Origin: JABWBD01 sp040768665
Lineage (GTDB): Bacteria; Planctomycetota; Planctomycetia; Pirellulales; Thermoguttaceae
Direction: 5' to 3'
Assembly: GCA_040768665.1 (NCBI GenBank)
Contig: JAXGMN010000039.1
Span: 1-64,000, forward strand
DNA length: 64,000 bases
Positions 34,813-42,858 of the stretch are shown in pieces. A model generated the notes under the pieces. It saw only the letters and a program-made list of their open reading frames with translations, was not told where the DNA came from and did no database searches. The position numbers and the translations under genes were made by a program. Every line of letters starts with the position of its first letter. Positions within the stretch are counted from its first letter, which is position 1.

Positions 34813-35978
34813 AGGTCACCATCATCAGCAAGGAGTACCCGCCGAACGTTTATGGCGGGGCGGGTGTCCACGTGAAGTTCCTCACGCGCGAGCTCTCCCG
34901 CCGCATGCCGGTAGAGGTCCGCTGCTTCGGCGAGCAGCGCCTTCAGGACGGCAACCTCGAGGTTCGCGGGTACCCCACCTGGGACCGCATGTGGGAGGGC
35001 ACCGAGCCTCGCTTCAACTCGACGCTGGGCACCTTCTCGGTCGATCTCTCGATCGTGCGCGACGCCATCGACTCCGACGTGGTGCACACCCACACCTGGT
35101 ACTCCGCCTTTGCCGGCGTGATGGCGAAGGTGCTTTACGATATTCCGCTTGTCTGCACCGTACACAGCCTCGAACCGCTGAGGCCGTGGAAGGAGGAGCA
35201 ACTCGGCCGCTCCTACCACCTCTCGACCTGGGCCGAGAAGCACGCCTTGGAGAACGCGGATCGCATCATCTCGGTCTCGAAGCAGGCGCGCGAGGACATC
35301 CTGCGGCACTTCAATGTCGAACCCGAGCGCATCGCCATCATCCACAACGGCATCGACCCCGACCTGTACCGCCCGGTCGACTGCGACGAGACTCGCAAGG
35401 CATTCGATATTCCGGGCGACTACATTCTCTTCGTCGGCCGCACGTCGCGGCAGAAGGGCATGGAACATCTCATCGCCGCCATGCGCTCCGTAGACCCGGG
35501 AGTGCAGTGCGTCTGCTGCACCAGCGCCCCCGACACAAAGGAGATCGAGGAGGAGATGGCGGCCCGCGTCGCTGCCGAGCCGCGGGTCACCTGGATCAAC
35601 TCGCTGCTGCGAGAGGATCAGTACGTCGAGCTCTACGCCAACGCCCGCGTTTTCGTCTGCCCGTCGGTCTACGAGCCGTTCGGCATCATCAACCTCGAGG
35701 CGATGGCGTGCGAGACGCCGGTGGTGGCCAGCGCCGTGGGCGGTATCCTCGAGACCGTCGTCGACCGCCAGACCGGCATCCTCGTCCCGCCCGCCGACCC
35801 GATGGCGCTCGCCGCGGCCGTCAACGAGTTGCTCCGCCGCCCCGAGCTTGCCGCCGAGATGGGCAAGAACGGTCGCCGCCGCGTCCAGCAGCACTTCTCC
35901 TGGGCATCCATCGCCCAGCAGACCGAGGTCCTCTACCACGATGTCGTGGACGGATACCGGGCCGGCAATCGGACGTGA
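34809..35978 (+). CDS. glgA/glgM-type: GT4-family glycogen synthase / alpha-maltose-1-phosphate synthase
   Basis: A 389-aa GT4 enzyme close to the corynebacterial type of glycogen synthase (now GlgM), rather than the GT5 GlgA of about 480 aa. Motifs: IISKEYPPNVYGGAGVHVKF at the start, VVHTHTWYSAFAG (about 95), IAIIHNGIDPDLYRP, FVGRTSRQKGMEHLI (about 215) and the C-terminal YEPFGIINLEAMACETPVVA. In actinobacteria this enzyme makes maltose 1-phosphate from ADP-glucose and glucose 1-phosphate. It is coupled to glgC by a 4-bp overlap. No GlgE-type partner is in the window. From 35979 to 36271 I see no gene. Confidence 0.9.
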   Translation: MKVTIISKEYPPNVYGGAGVHVKFLTRELSRRMPVEVRCFGEQRLQDGNLEVRGYPTWDRMWEGTEPRFNSTLGTFSVDLSIVRDAIDSDVVHTHTWYSAFAGVMAKVLYDIPLVCTVHSLEPLRPWKEEQLGRSYHLSTWAEKHALENADRIISVSKQAREDILRHFNVEPERIAIIHNGIDPDLYRPVDCDETRKAFDIPGDYILFVGRTSRQKGMEHLIAAMRSVDPGVQCVCCTSAPDTKEIEEEMAARVAAEPRVTWINSLLREDQYVELYANARVFVCPSVYEPFGIINLEAMACETPVVASAVGGILETVVDRQTGILVPPADPMALAAAVNELLRRPELAAEMGKNGRRRVQQHFSWASIAQQTEVLYHDVVDGYRAGNRT

Positions 35979-36271
35979 CGCTCTGACGGCGGAATGTTGC
36001 AGTGCACCATTCTGAGGCAAGTGGAAAAAGGGCTGGCCGCTGCTACGATCGCCGTTTGGAAAACCAGCCTTATCAGCGAGAATGGCCGTGCTGCTTGGGA
36101 CAGTTCCATAAGGCACATTTTGTGGTCCTGCGAGAACTTGAATCGGGCCAGCTTGCAGCCATGTCGTGTAGGGCCGGAACAAGCCGAGACAGGAAGCGAA
36201 TGCTGTAGCGAGTGGCCTCGCGACAGCAAAGAGAATCACGTTTTTCAGCCGTCGCCTCATTGAAGACATTT

Positions 36272-36895
36272 TCATCCACACATCACCGAAAACGGCCTCA
36301 ATTTCGCTGTCTCCGTATCGAACATCGCAAAGCAGCCAGAATGGATCGCGTTGACGACGATCAAATGCCGCTCACCGGAATCGAGGCGAACACTTGCCCG
36401 CCCATCCCAATCCGAGACTCCCTCGGGTGTCGCCAAATGCCAGCGATGAAAGTGGCCCACGAAAAGTCTTCGCTGAGGCATGGCTTTAAAGCTGAGTGCC
36501 AATTTTCGAGCCGTGTCTGGTGGAGGCTCCAGGTGCCACAACTGCGATTCGTCCTCTGGGTTTCGCCAGGGCTCAACATGGGTGAAAAGGCAGTCCTCGA
36601 TGGCGAGGCGAGGAGCGAGGCTGCCCAGAAACCGGATCTCCCCATCCGAGAACCTCGCTCGAAGCCGATCCGGGAACTGAGCAGCCGCGCGGCAGTACCC
36701 GAAATCATGATTTCCCCAGACGCCCGATGCGCCGCACCCTACGAGAAGCTCGACGGTTTCGCGAAATTGCTCGCCGCCGCCGTAAACATCACCAAGAATG
36801 ACAACGCGATCAACGCCCTCTCGTTTAAACTGCGACAGTGCCGTGCGAAGGTGATCGACGTGCTCGTGGATGTCGGAGAGGATTCCGAGTTTCAT
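36272..36895 (-). CDS. Calcineurin-like metallophosphoesterase (YfcE-type)
   Basis: A 207-aa cytoplasmic metallophosphoesterase. Metal motifs in order: GILSDIHEHVDHL (D8, H10), VILGDVYGGG, GVWGNHDFGY (GNHD), and VGHFHRW near 150. Substrate unknown; relatives are phosphodiesterases or nucleotidases. The ribosome-binding site is strong (ggaggaatc before ATG). It is the last gene of a run of minus-strand small genes, 21 bp after the next gene. Confidence 0.9.
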   Translation of the reverse strand: MKLGILSDIHEHVDHLRTALSQFKREGVDRVVILGDVYGGGEQFRETVELLVGCGASGVWGNHDFGYCRAAAQFPDRLRARFSDGEIRFLGSLAPRLAIEDCLFTHVEPWRNPEDESQLWHLEPPPDTARKLALSFKAMPQRRLFVGHFHRWHLATPEGVSDWDGRASVRLDSGERHLIVVNAIHSGCFAMFDTETAKLRPFSVMCG

Positions 36896-36916
36896 GATTC
36901 CTCCGTCGGGCCTAAC

Positions 36917-37333
36917 TCACACCCGATCCTGTTCGGCGGACTCGTCACGCCGCCAACAGACGAAGACACTGTTGCTTATACAACCCGCCGCCAGAATAAG
37001 CGACTGATTATCGAATCCCGGCAGTTTTTGCAGACGTTCCAGAAGTTCCTGCGCACCGGCTGCTTCGGATGGGACGATACAGCCACGAGACGAGCCTCCG
37101 AGAAACCAAAACATGTCGTCGAATAGCGGCCCCGTATCCGTCGTTCGAATAAAGACGATCTGGAGGTCGTCCCATTCGACCGATTCAACCGCCCCCCTCG
37201 CGCGGACACACCGCACTTCGCGATCATCAAAGGAGACCTCAACCTTGCCGATAGCCGCCAGCGCACGGGCATCAAGTGGCCCTACGCGCTGCGGGCGGTG
37301 AAATCGAGATGTCAGCCAGTCGAGAAAGCTCAT
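36917..37333 (-). CDS. Conserved small protein, immunity-like or unknown
   Basis: A 138-aa soluble protein. The segment SVEWDDLQIVFIRTTDTGPL, followed by FDDMFWFLGGSSRGCIVPSE and LQKLPGFDNQSLI, looks like a widespread family of small hypothetical proteins, some found as immunity-like orphans. I do not know its function. It is in a minus-strand cluster and probably co-transcribed with the phosphoesterase gene. The region 37334-37504 upstream is non-coding apart from shadows. Confidence 0.75.
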   Translation of the reverse strand: MSFLDWLTSRFHRPQRVGPLDARALAAIGKVEVSFDDREVRCVRARGAVESVEWDDLQIVFIRTTDTGPLFDDMFWFLGGSSRGCIVPSEAAGAQELLERLQKLPGFDNQSLILAAGCISNSVFVCWRRDESAEQDRV

Positions 37334-37504
37334 TGTGCGCCCGATCTAGGCCGCAGCCTCTTTGGTCAGTACCTCCGTCGCTTCAATGCGAATCGCCAAA
37401 GAACATTGGCTAGCCAACGCGACGTGCGAACAACGAGCGTACCGCGCAGAAAGCGAGCCAGCCAAGCAGGGCGAGAACCACGATCAGGATGCGTGGTCCA
37501 TGAC

Positions 37505-37734
37505 TTATCCGGCCTTCACGTCTTTCTGCATCCCGATCAGCATAAGGAGCACATTCCAGAGTATCAGGCAGCCGCCGTTTGGCGGGGTCCAGACCAAGAA
37601 CTCGTTACCGTTCTTGTCCGTCACCCGCAGCCATTCGTACTCGAACTTGTGACGGCCCGCTGCGAACGCATCAACGCCTGCCTCGCCCTGTTGAACCCAC
37701 AAACGCCACCGTTGTCGCTGCCGCCATTGGGCAT
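37505..37734 (-). pseudogene. Frameshifted small gene of the MPNGGSD type
   Basis: The first frame opens MPNGGSDNGGVCGFN, which resembles small conserved proteins starting MPNGGSDCCGTCWFN. The reading then has to move one base to continue GEAGVDAFAAG, KFEYEWLRVTDKNGNEFLVW and onwards to the stop at 37505. The total of 230 nt is one short of 77 codons, which fits a single-base deletion near the FN codons. The family assignment rests on a 15-residue match, so confidence is limited. Confidence 0.5.
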
Positions 37735-37770
37735 TGAAACACCTCCATTCACCCAAAACTCTTGCATCCG

Positions 37771-38406
37771 TCAGTATTGCAGATTCCGCACCCGATCCGT
37801 GTACAACTTCTGGTGCCGCTCCGATGCCTCGGCCCAAGTGCGGGGAAACGAGGCTTTGTTGAGCAAGACCTGCTCAATGGCGACCCGTACTTGATGAGCG
37901 CAGGTGTTCGGGCCGACCGCGCCGACGCCCGTTGCCAAGCCTGGAAAGGCAACCGTCCGAACGGCCTCCGCGATCCGTTCTCCCGCAAGGACTCCTTGCT
38001 GGAAGGTGCCGTGCTGGACGAGTAACAAGACTGCCCGCGCAGCCAAGTAAGGATTCACGGTGTCCTGCAACTTCATGGGAACTCGCATCGTGGGGGCGGC
38101 AATCAGGTACGGAACCCACACGTTGTCCGTTTCCACGATCTCGGCCGTTCCGATCAAGAGTTCTCCGTGGTGCTTCTCGCGTATCAGTTTTTGGAGCCGT
38201 TCTTGCACTTGCCACCCAAAGTGCTGCGAGTAGAGCATGTCGATACCACCGTCCATGAAGCCGAAACTGTTGGCGGGGCTGACGACGGCATCACACTTCA
38301 CGTCGAAGATTGACCCTCGATGCACGCAAACGTCGGGCAAATCGCCGCAGTGCCGTTCCCAGGCAGAAGTCAAGTCGTCTTCTCTCGCTGTCAGAATGAT
38401 TTTCAT
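37771..38406 (-). CDS. Macro-domain protein
   Basis: A 211-aa protein with a macro domain, a fold that binds or hydrolyses ADP-ribose and its derivatives. The signature is DAVVSPANSFGFMDGGIDML (about 39-58). VNPYLAARAVLLL and FPGLATGVGAVGP follow; the last is the ADP-ribose phosphate-binding type loop. ATG 38406 was chosen because a ggcggaaatcc leader precedes it and the domain starts at once; the frame extends to 38493. It overlaps the phosphatase gene upstream by 4 bp (ATGA), so they are coupled. The length beyond a minimal domain is helical. Confidence 0.88.
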   Translation of the reverse strand: MKIILTAREDDLTSAWERHCGDLPDVCVHRGSIFDVKCDAVVSPANSFGFMDGGIDMLYSQHFGWQVQERLQKLIREKHHGELLIGTAEIVETDNVWVPYLIAAPTMRVPMKLQDTVNPYLAARAVLLLVQHGTFQQGVLAGERIAEAVRTVAFPGLATGVGAVGPNTCAHQVRVAIEQVLLNKASFPRTWAEASERHQKLYTDRVRNLQY

Positions 38407-39347
38407 GGATTTCCGCCCTTCTGCTTCTTGTCGCGGCCCACAATTACGCCGTTCTTGTCTGAATCCGTTATCAATGCCGTACACGCGGGACAACGAGTGA
38501 GTTTCAGGTTAGCGGCAACGGCAGTCAGCCACCGGAGATCTTGGTCACCAGGATCATTCAGATCGCAACCCGCGCAAAACTGCATGTCACACGATGGACA
38601 GCGGTAGACGGCGAACATTCCCCACGTCTTACCGCAATGGGGGCATCGCTCAAACCCAGCCATACGCTCAGATGTCACCGTAAGCCCTTCGCCGTTTTCC
38701 CCCACCTGCCATACCTTCCCTCTATCGATGTCCAATGCCGTCAATGGTCCACCATATCCGCAGCCCGTGTCAATGCACTTGAGATAGCCGATATCCAGAA
38801 TCGCGCCATCTTTTTGCCGAGTATGGCCGACGACAGCTATCTTCTTTGTGTAGTGGGGGCCAGGAAGTTCGTCCAGCGATAGCCGCAGCATCGTGTTGGG
38901 GGATTGCCTGTTCATGGGCCGGTTCGGGGCATAGTTGGCGTGAACAAAGATGTGAGCGTTCGTTTCGTGATAGAGTCGCAGCCGATCCAAGAAGGCGATA
39001 TGCTCGGAGGGAATACTGGCGCACCCTGCCGACTCGTAGGAAACAACGGTGGCATTGCCGCCACGGGCGATCCAAAAGTCGAACAACGGTCGATCTATTC
39101 GTCCCGAGCCCCGCGTGCCCCGCAGCATTTCATCGTGGTCGCCCTTCAACGGGATTAGTTCGCAGCGCCCTTCAAGCTCAATCAGCTCATCTAACACGGC
39201 TTTGCTATCGGGGCCACGATCAACGTAGTCTCCGAGAGTGATGATCCTATCCTCGGGGTGAATATCGATCGCCGCGAGGACGGCCTTGAGTGCCAATGAA
39301 CAACCGTGAATGTCACCAATAACAATAGTACGAGGGGGTTCTGGCAT
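38403..39347 (-). CDS. PPP-type serine/threonine or diadenosine-tetraphosphate phosphatase with zinc ribbons
   Basis: A 314-aa metallophosphatase of the bacterial PPP group. Motifs: VIGDIHGCS (D12, H14), TLGDYVDRGPDS, and LKGDHDEML in the place of the usual GNHE/D, with FVHANYAPNR and VVGHTRQKDG further on. The C-terminus adds two zinc-ribbon-like clusters: CPHCGKTW, then CPSCDMQFCAGC, and CPAC near the end. Target unknown. Its 5' end overlaps the truncated ClpN gene by 157 bp, which is unusual and suggests rearrangement. It is coupled to the macro-domain gene downstream. Confidence 0.88.
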   Translation of the reverse strand: MPEPPRTIVIGDIHGCSLALKAVLAAIDIHPEDRIITLGDYVDRGPDSKAVLDELIELEGRCELIPLKGDHDEMLRGTRGSGRIDRPLFDFWIARGGNATVVSYESAGCASIPSEHIAFLDRLRLYHETNAHIFVHANYAPNRPMNRQSPNTMLRLSLDELPGPHYTKKIAVVGHTRQKDGAILDIGYLKCIDTGCGYGGPLTALDIDRGKVWQVGENGEGLTVTSERMAGFERCPHCGKTWGMFAVYRCPSCDMQFCAGCDLNDPGDQDLRWLTAVAANLKLTRCPACTALITDSDKNGVIVGRDKKQKGGNP

Positions 39348-39754
39348 TGGGCCTGATCCAGTCGCAAGCCGAGATTCATGAGCACCTGGGCAGCAAACCC
39401 CTCGTCTTCGCGCAACAAGCCCAACAAGATGTGCTCGGTGCCAACGTAATCGCAGTCGAGGTTGCGTGCTTCGTCCATCGCGTATTCGATGACCTTCTTC
39501 GCTCGCGGAGTTTGGGGGAGTCGGCCCACGAGGTTTGTGGACACTCCTCTTTGTTCGCACTTTATGATCTCAGCACTGATCGCGTAACGTTGTACGCGGA
39601 GCCTTTTCAGCACCTCGGCTGCCGCGCCACCTTCCTCTTTGACAAGTCCACGGAGGATGTGTTCCGTACCGATGTATTCGTTGTCGAGTCGTTGCGCCGC
39701 CTCCTTGGCGAGTTGCATGACCCTTCGGGCACGATCGGTGAAGCGGTTGTACAT
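39191..39754 (-). pseudogene. Truncated ClpC-type N-terminal (double Clp_N) protein
   Basis: The first 130 or so residues are a double Clp_N domain like that of ClpC: MYNRFTDRARRVMQLAKEAA, YIGTEHILRGLVKEEGG, then the second repeat ending YVGTEHILLGLLREDEG and AAQVLMNLGLRL. After LDQ the similarity stops, and the frame runs 50 more codons through the start of the phosphatase gene. No AAA+ domains are present. The ribosome-binding site is strong (AGGAGG, 9 bp before ATG 39754), so a 187-aa product is probably still made. Stand-alone Clp_N proteins exist, but the overlap and abrupt end favour truncation of a larger gene. Confidence 0.7.
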
Positions 39755-39799
39755 TCGCACGGTCCTCCTGCCGCTCGGTCCAGACTAATCACTACCGCA

Positions 39800-40489
39800 C
39801 TACCCACGAGCAGCCACAACATCCGGTTCAGGACGCATGGACGGCTCTGGCTCCTGGTTTTCGCCGATCGCGGTATCGCTCCTGCCCAGATCCATCTTCT
39901 CGGCCACGTCCATCGCCCTGACCGGGAATGCAAAGCTCAATAGAAAAACGGCCAAACTTGCCAAGGTTGCGGTCCAGGCAAGCCAGACCTCGTGAGGCTC
40001 CATGACTCGGGCCAGGAAGTAGTAGCTAGTTCGTAGTTCGAAAGCGATCGGCGGCAATATCATCAAGAGCCCGCTGCTTACGGCATTGCCAGCGATGATC
40101 GATCCTTTGGCGAGTTCGCGATTGAACTGGCGGAGGCAGAGAACTTCGACTGTGCAGGAGATCGCAAAGGCGGCAACGCACCATAACGGCCCGATTGTGT
40201 AGAGCGCGGGCATACCCACAGGCAGAAGCAAGAGGCCCACAACGGTGCTGAAGAAGTTGGCCCGCAACGAAAGAACAAGGGCTCGGCGGTCGAACCCCGC
40301 CCTGGTCACAAAGGGGCGTTCTGCGAACGCCGCAAGCAGGCTGGCTGGAAAGGCGTAAATCAGCGAAAGAGACACGACTCCCGGCCAGAACCAGATGTAG
40401 GGCGAGAGGCTGTTGGCGTGGGCACTGCGAGTCAGCCCAAAAACGATGATTGCCCCGGCCAGTATAGGAAACCAGCGACAGCAGGTCAT
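39800..40489 (-). CDS. Uncharacterised polytopic membrane protein
   Basis: A 229-aa protein with about five membrane helices (WFPILAGAIIVFGLT; VVSLSLIYAFPASLLAAF; VVGLLLLPVGMPALY; LWCVAAFAISCTVEVLC; LAWTATLASLAVFLLSFAF). The C-terminal 35 residues are hydrophilic and probably cytoplasmic. No transporter or enzyme signature was recognised. It lies 45 bp from the ClpN gene on the same strand. GC content appears lower than in the flanking core regions. Confidence 0.75.
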   Translation of the reverse strand: MTCCRWFPILAGAIIVFGLTRSAHANSLSPYIWFWPGVVSLSLIYAFPASLLAAFAERPFVTRAGFDRRALVLSLRANFFSTVVGLLLLPVGMPALYTIGPLWCVAAFAISCTVEVLCLRQFNRELAKGSIIAGNAVSSGLLMILPPIAFELRTSYYFLARVMEPHEVWLAWTATLASLAVFLLSFAFPVRAMDVAEKMDLGRSDTAIGENQEPEPSMRPEPDVVAARG

Positions 40490-40573
40490 GCCATAACCTC
40501 ACCAACTGGAGGATCAACTTCGCCAACGGAATTATCGCCGAAAGACGAAGGGGTCGCAAGAGGACACTGTCAG

Positions 40574-41107
40574 TCAGCCTTCTTCAGCCTCGCCCCGAAA
40601 TTGGTCCCACAACCTCTGGAACCGGCTCTCGTACACCATGTCGTACAACTGCTCCCGATTTCTCCCTGGCCCATCGACCTCCGCCAGTACCTTCTCCACC
40701 CATTGTTCGTCGTCAGGGCTCACCTGGATCACACGAAAGCCATAGTGTTCACCCTCCAAAACCACTCCCGCTAAGTCGTCCACGAGCGCATCGATGCCGA
40801 ACGCGGGCGGATACTTCGAGCATCCGTTGGTACACTGCCTGGCATGGAGATCCCCATTGATGACGCCACCGACGTTGACGCCGGAGATATTCATGAGTTG
40901 CCGGATTGAAAAGCAACTGCGCAGGGAAGTTGTGTAGATCCAGATGTCGTGCTTTCGAATGGTAAGGGCTCTCAGGAGGCGGGTTGCCCCGAGGCGAACG
41001 GGAATTCGGCAAAGCAGCCGGCTCAGCAGTCGGCGTGGCGGCAGTTCAGTAGGGAACGTGTGGACGGACGGGATCAAGGTGTCGTCAAGATCGAACGCGA
41101 TTCGCAT
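40574..41107 (-). CDS. HAD-superfamily hydrolase
   Basis: A 177-aa haloacid-dehalogenase-fold protein. Motif I is IAFDLDDTLIPS at the N-terminus (nucleophile D6, second D8). Motif II is probably IWIYTTSLR, and the acidic motif is ALVDDLAGVVLEG near 107-120. There is no long cap domain, so it may act on phosphoproteins, nucleotides or polynucleotides. It overlaps the neighbouring 67-aa gene by 23 bp. Confidence 0.85.
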   Translation of the reverse strand: MRIAFDLDDTLIPSVHTFPTELPPRRLLSRLLCRIPVRLGATRLLRALTIRKHDIWIYTTSLRSCFSIRQLMNISGVNVGGVINGDLHARQCTNGCSKYPPAFGIDALVDDLAGVVLEGEHYGFRVIQVSPDDEQWVEKVLAEVDGPGRNREQLYDMVYESRFQRLWDQFRGEAEEG

Positions 41108-41288
41108 GTTTGTCCAGCCTGTGCAACAATAACAAACACTTACAGCACGTCACCGCGTCGTAATCATCGGTGGCGATACCTTCCATTTGAGCCCGGTGTG
41201 CAGCCTCTTTGTCGCGGGGATTGCACACAACCATCCCCTCGCCATCGAGGGCGTGCAGATCGCGTTTCTGCCGCTTGTCTCTAGGCAT
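41085..41288 (-). CDS. Conserved 67-aa protein with CxxC motif
   Basis: A short protein reading DLHALDGEGMVVCNPRDKEA then AHRAQMEGIATDDYDAVTCC KC. The pattern 'CNPRDKEAAHRA...VTCxKC' looks like that of a small conserved hypothetical family, and the Cys residues (CN, CC-KC) may bind a metal. A GAGG ribosome-binding sequence is present. The 23-bp overlap with the HAD gene makes them a coupled pair. Function unknown. Confidence 0.7.
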   Translation of the reverse strand: MPRDKRQKRDLHALDGEGMVVCNPRDKEAAHRAQMEGIATDDYDAVTCCKCLLLLHRLDKHANRVRS

Positions 41289-41333
41289 GGTCCAGACCTC
41301 GATGCGAGAGATGCCAGGAAAGACTTATGAGCT

Positions 41334-41816
41334 TCATGGCTGGGCCATCGCCTTCTTCTTCTCCTCAATGAACCGAACGTGATGCGGGATGTGCCCGGTG
41401 CTTCTCTGAACAAATCCCTCCAATGTCAGCGGCCCGGCTTCGGAATGAATGCCCCGCCGTTGAAAGTCTTCTGGTTTCAGCGTGCTGAGAATCCGTGCCA
41501 CTTGCTTGCGGATTGTCTCGATCAGCAGGAGTTCCTCTTCGGCATCCCGTTCGTTGTAGGCCAACCGGGCAGCGAATAGGTTCTGGTCGCCGCCGAACAG
41601 CGTCGGTTCGTTCTCGGCAATCACGCGCTTGATGCGGTCTGCACCGACAATCTCAAAATCGGCCAAGTGGCAGATGACCTCCAACGTGGACCACTTGCCC
41701 GGGACAGGCCGGGCAAGAAGTTGCTCACGGCTCATTCCGGCAACGGCCTGCCGCAGGAGTTGAGGGCCAGCCAGATAGTCATCAAAGAGTGCCATCGATT
41801 CGTTCCTGGAGTCCAT
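41334..41816 (-). CDS. DinB/DfsB family protein
   Basis: A 160-aa four-helix-bundle DinB-family protein. Likely metal ligands are the histidines of VICHLADFEIVGADR (about 49) and TGHIPHHVRFIEEKK near the C-terminus. Family members are thiol-dependent transferases or hydrolases, but many are unassigned. Two starts exist because a 21-bp tandem duplication (41792-41833) repeats both the AGGAACGAATCG leader and the ATG: M1 at 41816 and M8 at 41795. The second gives the more family-like N-terminus. Confidence 0.88.
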   Translation of the reverse strand: MDSRNESMALFDDYLAGPQLLRQAVAGMSREQLLARPVPGKWSTLEVICHLADFEIVGADRIKRVIAENEPTLFGGDQNLFAARLAYNERDAEEELLLIETIRKQVARILSTLKPEDFQRRGIHSEAGPLTLEGFVQRSTGHIPHHVRFIEEKKKAMAQP

Positions 41817-42063
41817 CGATTCGTTCCTGGAGTGTGGGATCAGCCGTCGTGTGAGCGGCAGTCTTGCTCATCGTCCCGGCATCCTGATTGAGTCCGTCAG
41901 CCAAGGCGTTGATTTTCTTGACGCATTCCGGGCAGTACCAAGGAGCCGGCGTCTTCACGGGCCTCGGGCTTCGCTTGCGGCACTTGGCGCAGAGGTAGCG
42001 CTTGCCCTTCACGGCGGTTTTTGGGCGAGTCTTCTTTCCGGTCCTGGAAATGCTCCTTGCCAT
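41782..42063 (-). CDS. Small zinc-ribbon protein
   Basis: A 93-aa basic protein with one zinc ribbon: YLCAKCRKRSPRPVKTPAPW and then YCPECVKKI (two CxxC knuckles). The C-terminus contains a duplicated LQERIDG repeat created by the 21-bp tandem duplication. It overlaps the DinB gene by 35 bp. It may bind nucleic acid, but no known family can be named. Confidence 0.7.
   Translation of the reverse strand: MARSISRTGKKTRPKTAVKGKRYLCAKCRKRSPRPVKTPAPWYCPECVKKINALADGLNQDAGTMSKTAAHTTADPTLQERIDGLQERIDGTL
41792..41833. repeat. Perfect 21-bp tandem duplication
   Basis: ccatcgattcgttcctggag plus t occurs twice in direct succession (41792-41812 and 41813-41833). It lengthens the C-terminus of the zinc-ribbon protein by seven residues and gives the DinB gene a second ribosome-binding site and start. 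Both frames stay open because 21 is a multiple of three. Confidence 0.95.
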
Positions 42064-42186
42064 CGTAACCTCAGCCTGTTCGCTGAACCGGGTTGGCTGC
42101 CGCAGGGATACGGGTCCTGTAATCCCACTATATAGGCTGGCAAGTAAAAAGCAAGGTCGGCCAAGATCGTGTGCAAACCTTCCCGA

Positions 42187-42745
42187 TCAGCGTTGCCGAA
42201 GGTCGTTCAGTTCCCGTGTGGCGCGCTGGATGCGGGTGGCGCGGGCCAGACCGTCCAGTTCGGCCTTGCGCGTGCTGTGGTACCAAAGCAGGCGGTAGCA
42301 TTCGGCGCTGGTGGTCGGTTCCTTGGTGACGCTGATGGTGTCGAGGACTTTGCTCTGCTCGCCTTGCTCGTCGATCTTCTCGTAGACCGTCCGCCAGGAT
42401 ATCTTCCCTTCGCGAAGCGAATTGCGGAAAGCCTTGTCCTCGTCGCGGGTCTGCGGCAGCACGGTCACAAACCGCCCGTCGCGTTGATCCAGATAGGCCA
42501 TTTGCGCCGCGGTCGCCAGCTTCGACTTGTTCGAGCGTCAGTCCGAGCAGATGGGGAGCGTAGCCGGCGACCCACTCGCCGAGGCCATACAAGGGCTCGC
42601 GGGAGATGAGGAGGTTTCGCAGCAGCGCCAACAACGCCTTGCGTGCCGGGATCTTCACGCGTTTGTCTTCCAGCGGCAGGTGCTCCTGGAGCAATTCCTC
42701 CACGCGGAGCCGTTTGATGAAGTGGTTGAGGAAGAGCCAATGTCA
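42187..42745 (-). pseudogene. Degenerate IS1634/IS4-type transposase
   Basis: Two pieces in different frames. The upstream piece (about 42745-42560) reads FIKRLRVEELLQEHLP, ALLALLRNLLISREPLYGLG and EWVAGYAPHLLGLT. The downstream piece (42501-42187) reads MAYLDQRDGRFVTVLPQTRD then EDKAFRNSLREG and a stop. Both match parts of IS1634-family transposases, but the middle is deleted, the frame is shifted and the catalytic C-terminus is missing. No intact terminal repeats were found. The region 42064-42186 is non-coding. Confidence 0.75.
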
Positions 42746-42812
42746 AATCGCGTCCGCGCGCTTTGCGCGACTTACGAAAAACGCCATCGACGCAAGTCGA
42801 GTCCGACTCGAT

Positions 42813-42836
42813 TTACGTCAAATGGATTTGACGTAA
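42813..42836. repeat. Perfect 24-bp palindrome
   Basis: ttacgtcaaat and atttgacgtaa are perfect 11-bp arms around gg. It lies between the broken transposase and the truncated PARG-like gene and could be the residual end of the insertion sequence or an operator. Related half-sites (cgagtcggactcg type) lie just upstream. Confidence 0.8.
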
Positions 42837-42858
42837 GTATCAACACTATCGCTCCGCA

